From Pilibacter termitis (GTDB taxonomy: Bacteria > Bacillota > Bacilli > Lactobacillales > Streptococcaceae), in assembly GCF_900167335.1 (NCBI RefSeq), contig NZ_FUXI01000009.1, forward strand, positions 1-64,000: a stretch of DNA of 64,000 nucleotides, in the 5' to 3' direction. Positions 62,386-64,000 of the stretch are shown in pieces. The notes under the pieces were generated by a model. It was not told the origin of the DNA, ran no database searches, and was given only the letters and a program-made list of their open reading frames with translations. Numbering within the stretch: position 1 is the stretch's first letter; each line of letters begins with the position of its first letter. The position numbers were made by a program, and so were the translations under genes.

Positions 62386-62472
62386 TTGTCTAGCTACGAG
62401 GAACTGAAGTGTAGTAGCAAGTAAACGACACGGCTTACTACCCTAGATTCATAATGCCCCTCTTCGCTTTTT
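62386..62472 (-). repeat. nested-hairpin repeat H (degraded)
   Basis: On the minus strand it keeps the GCGAAGAGGGGC head and the TAGCTAGACAAA tail, but the middle stems are eroded or deleted. Its tail ends just before the AGGAGG of the Mga-like gene, the same placement as in clusters A and D. Confidence 0.7.
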
Positions 62473-62483
62473 TTTTCACACTC

Positions 62484-62508
62484 GTGAGTAAAACTCACTA
62501 TTTTTTTT
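62484..62508 (+). terminator. terminator-like hairpin without an obvious gene
   Basis: GTGAGT-aaa-ACTCAC followed by TATTTTTTTT on the plus strand. No plus-strand gene lies before it, so it may stop antisense transcription into the brnQ leader. Confidence 0.45.
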
Positions 62509-63039
62509 ACTTTTTTGTAAGATAAAAAGAAAAGCTTCACCCTCTCACCTCTATATTATAAGCAAACAATTTTAGAATTGCACGACTTTTCTAGCCGTTT
62601 TTTTAAAAAAATACAAAAAAATTGAAGAAGGAACTAAAAAATGTAAATAAATCAATAATAAACGTTTGATTTCAGGTCTTTCCTAAAAACTACGTTTAAG
62701 ACAAAAAATATAATATTTCAAAGGAAATATATGGGAAATATTGAAAACTGACTTTTTTATTGAAAAGAATGATTTTTCATTATTTTTCTCGATTTGGAAA
62801 GAAATCGTAGGTTTTCCTTGAAAGTTCATAAAAAAATCGGCATAATAACAAATAGTGAAAAAGTGGCGGAAAGAACTTTATTGATTATCGAAGATGATAT
62901 AATTTGCTGGAGACTGTTGAGAATGTGGAGGTGTGAAAGAACAGAAGAGAGCATTTTTCATTAAAGTAGAAGGAATGTAAGTTTGGGAAATAGGAAGAGA
63001 TTCTATTGGAAGTGCGATTGAGAAAGGGATTATAAAATT
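62509..63039 (+). other. AT-rich intergenic region before brnQ
   Basis: No believable ORF. CCTAAAAACTACGTTTAA near 62691 resembles an eroded MITE end. TATAAT at 62898-62903 has only a weak -35 (ACTTTA). No T-box core was found, although branched-chain amino acid genes often carry one. Confidence 0.4.
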
Positions 63040-64000
63040 ATGGATAACAAATTAAAACTAAAAGAAACAATTTTTATAGGAAGTATGCTTTTCGGCTTGT
63101 TTTTTGGAGCGGGGAATTTGATTTTTCCTGTGAATATGGGACAAAATGCGGGAAGTAGTGTAGGGCTTGCAAATATTGGGTTTATTCTTACGGCGGTAGG
63201 ATTGCCGTTTTTAGGTGTGCTTGCTATGGGTGTGACAGGTGTTGGTGGTGTGCATGAGCTTGCAAGCAAGGTGGATAGAAGATATGCGGGTGTGTTTACA
63301 GCATTACTTTATCTATCTATTAGTATTTTCTTTGCTGCACCAAGACTTGCGACAACGTCATTTACGATTGGTGTTGCACCATTTGTTTCTAAAAATAATC
63401 AGCAAGTAGCGTTGGCAATTTTTTCATTTGTTTTTTACACACTAGCGTGGTTGCTTGCGAGAAATTCGGCAAAAATTTTGGTTGTTGTAGGGAAATTTTT
63501 AAATCCAATTTTTTTGATTTTATTGAGTAGTTTACTTGTAATGGTCTTTTTAAAACCGCTTGGTGTCCTAAATGGTGTAAAGGTGCAACCAAACTACGAG
63601 CTTTCGCCATTTTTTGAGGGCTTTAAAGCAGGGTACAATACGCTAGATGCTCTTGCGGCACTTGCATTTGGGATTGTGGTCATTTCTACTATACGACAAT
63701 TAGGAGTGAAAACAAAAACCGCTGTTGCAAAAGAAGTGCTGAAGAGTGGGATTGTCGTGATTATTTTGATGAGTGTCATTTACACTGCACTGACTTATGC
63801 AGGAGTGCTAAGTCTTGGGAAATTTTCATTGAGTGAAAATGGAGGAATTGCTCTTGCCGAGCTTGCGAATTACTATTTAGGACTTCCGGGGGCGATTTTG
63901 CTTGCATTTATCGTTACAATAGCGTGTTTGAAAACGGCAGTTGGGTTGATTACGGCTTTTTCTGAGGCAACGGAGGAAATGCTCCCAAGTGTTTCTTATA
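63040..64000 (+). CDS. brnQ: branched-chain amino acid transporter BrnQ, 3' part outside the window
   Basis: The open frame from ATG 63040 (AAAGGG upstream) runs off the window after 320 codons. It starts MDNKLKLKETIFIGSMLFGL and continues FFGAGNLIFPVNMGQNAG, the hallmark of LIVCS-family Na+ or H+ symporters for Leu, Ile and Val. At least eight TM helices are visible. The family length is about 440 aa, so about 120 residues are missing. Confidence 0.92.
   Translation, partial: MDNKLKLKETIFIGSMLFGLFFGAGNLIFPVNMGQNAGSSVGLANIGFILTAVGLPFLGVLAMGVTGVGGVHELASKVDRRYAGVFTALLYLSISIFFAAPRLATTSFTIGVAPFVSKNNQQVALAIFSFVFYTLAWLLARNSAKILVVVGKFLNPIFLILLSSLLVMVFLKPLGVLNGVKVQPNYELSPFFEGFKAGYNTLDALAALAFGIVVISTIRQLGVKTKTAVAKEVLKSGIVVIILMSVIYTALTYAGVLSLGKFSLSENGGIALAELANYYLGLPGAILLAFIVTIACLKTAVGLITAFSEATEEMLPSVSY

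Noticed and set aside
5476-62472. integron attC sites, suggested by structure-conserved hairpins
   Set aside because: No GTTRRRY core sites, no integrase gene in the window, and units are placed between operon genes and not between cassettes.
62509-63039. T-box riboswitch upstream of brnQ
   Set aside because: The conserved T-box core (AGGGTGG...CCGCG) and an antiterminator/terminator pair were not found.

Overview
The window comes from a low-GC Gram-positive bacterium of the Lactobacillales, most likely Enterococcaceae or a close relative. The evidence is the hprK-lgt pair, typA, a dnaD-nth pair, a WxL surface protein, an Mga/AtxA-type regulator, MucBP/lectin adhesin architecture, CcpA-type cre sequences and strong AGGAGG ribosome binding sites. 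Species assignment is inference. No rRNA or tRNA gene was seen.

Bases 1-600 hold the edge of an IS and a small unknown ORF. Bases 730-28850 are one large co-directional N-glycan utilisation locus. It contains a membrane AraC-type sensor-regulator with a YesL-like partner, an MsmX-like ATPase, an LplABC-type importer, GH125, GH38, GH92, two GH29, GH20 and GH1 glycosidases, three ROK sugar kinases and a heterodimeric ABC exporter. None of the glycosidases has a signal peptide. The logic is therefore to import short mannose-, fucose- and HexNAc-containing glycans, trim them in the cytoplasm and phosphorylate the sugars. The gene set resembles the pneumococcal N-glycan locus (GH20/ROK/GH38/GH125/GH92/GH29). 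A cre overlaps the first promoter.

Bases 29386-41455 carry a TetR regulator and an 11-kb gene for a 3.7-kDa-residue-scale (about 3700 aa) lectin/MucBP surface protein with an unusual C-terminal sorting signal. An AT-rich OLD-nuclease/UvrD-helicase pair (Gabija-like) follows. Then come housekeeping genes: typA, a yvlB-pspC-yvlD envelope-stress cluster, hprK, lgt, dnaD and nth. Bases 52250-53180 hold two copies of a type I holin-like toxin module, one split by a MITE. A lipoprotein and a WxL surface protein follow. Bases 57490-60060 are a toxin-antitoxin cluster: a broken ParE system, two HepT/MntA pairs and an orphan antitoxin. The end has a nitroreductase with a YodB-like operator, an Mga-like regulator and the start of brnQ.

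The most unusual feature is a set of intergenic repeats, about 20 copies. They are 124-nt units (184 nt in a long form) made of nested stems whose sequences differ between copies while base pairing is kept. Constant single-stranded linkers separate the stems. The units sit right behind stop codons and right in front of ribosome binding sites, and nearly all point the same way as the adjacent gene. A related set of compact cloverleaf elements fills the 540-base gap between the two importer permease genes. I recognise no described element family for these. They are the best candidate here for an undescribed system.
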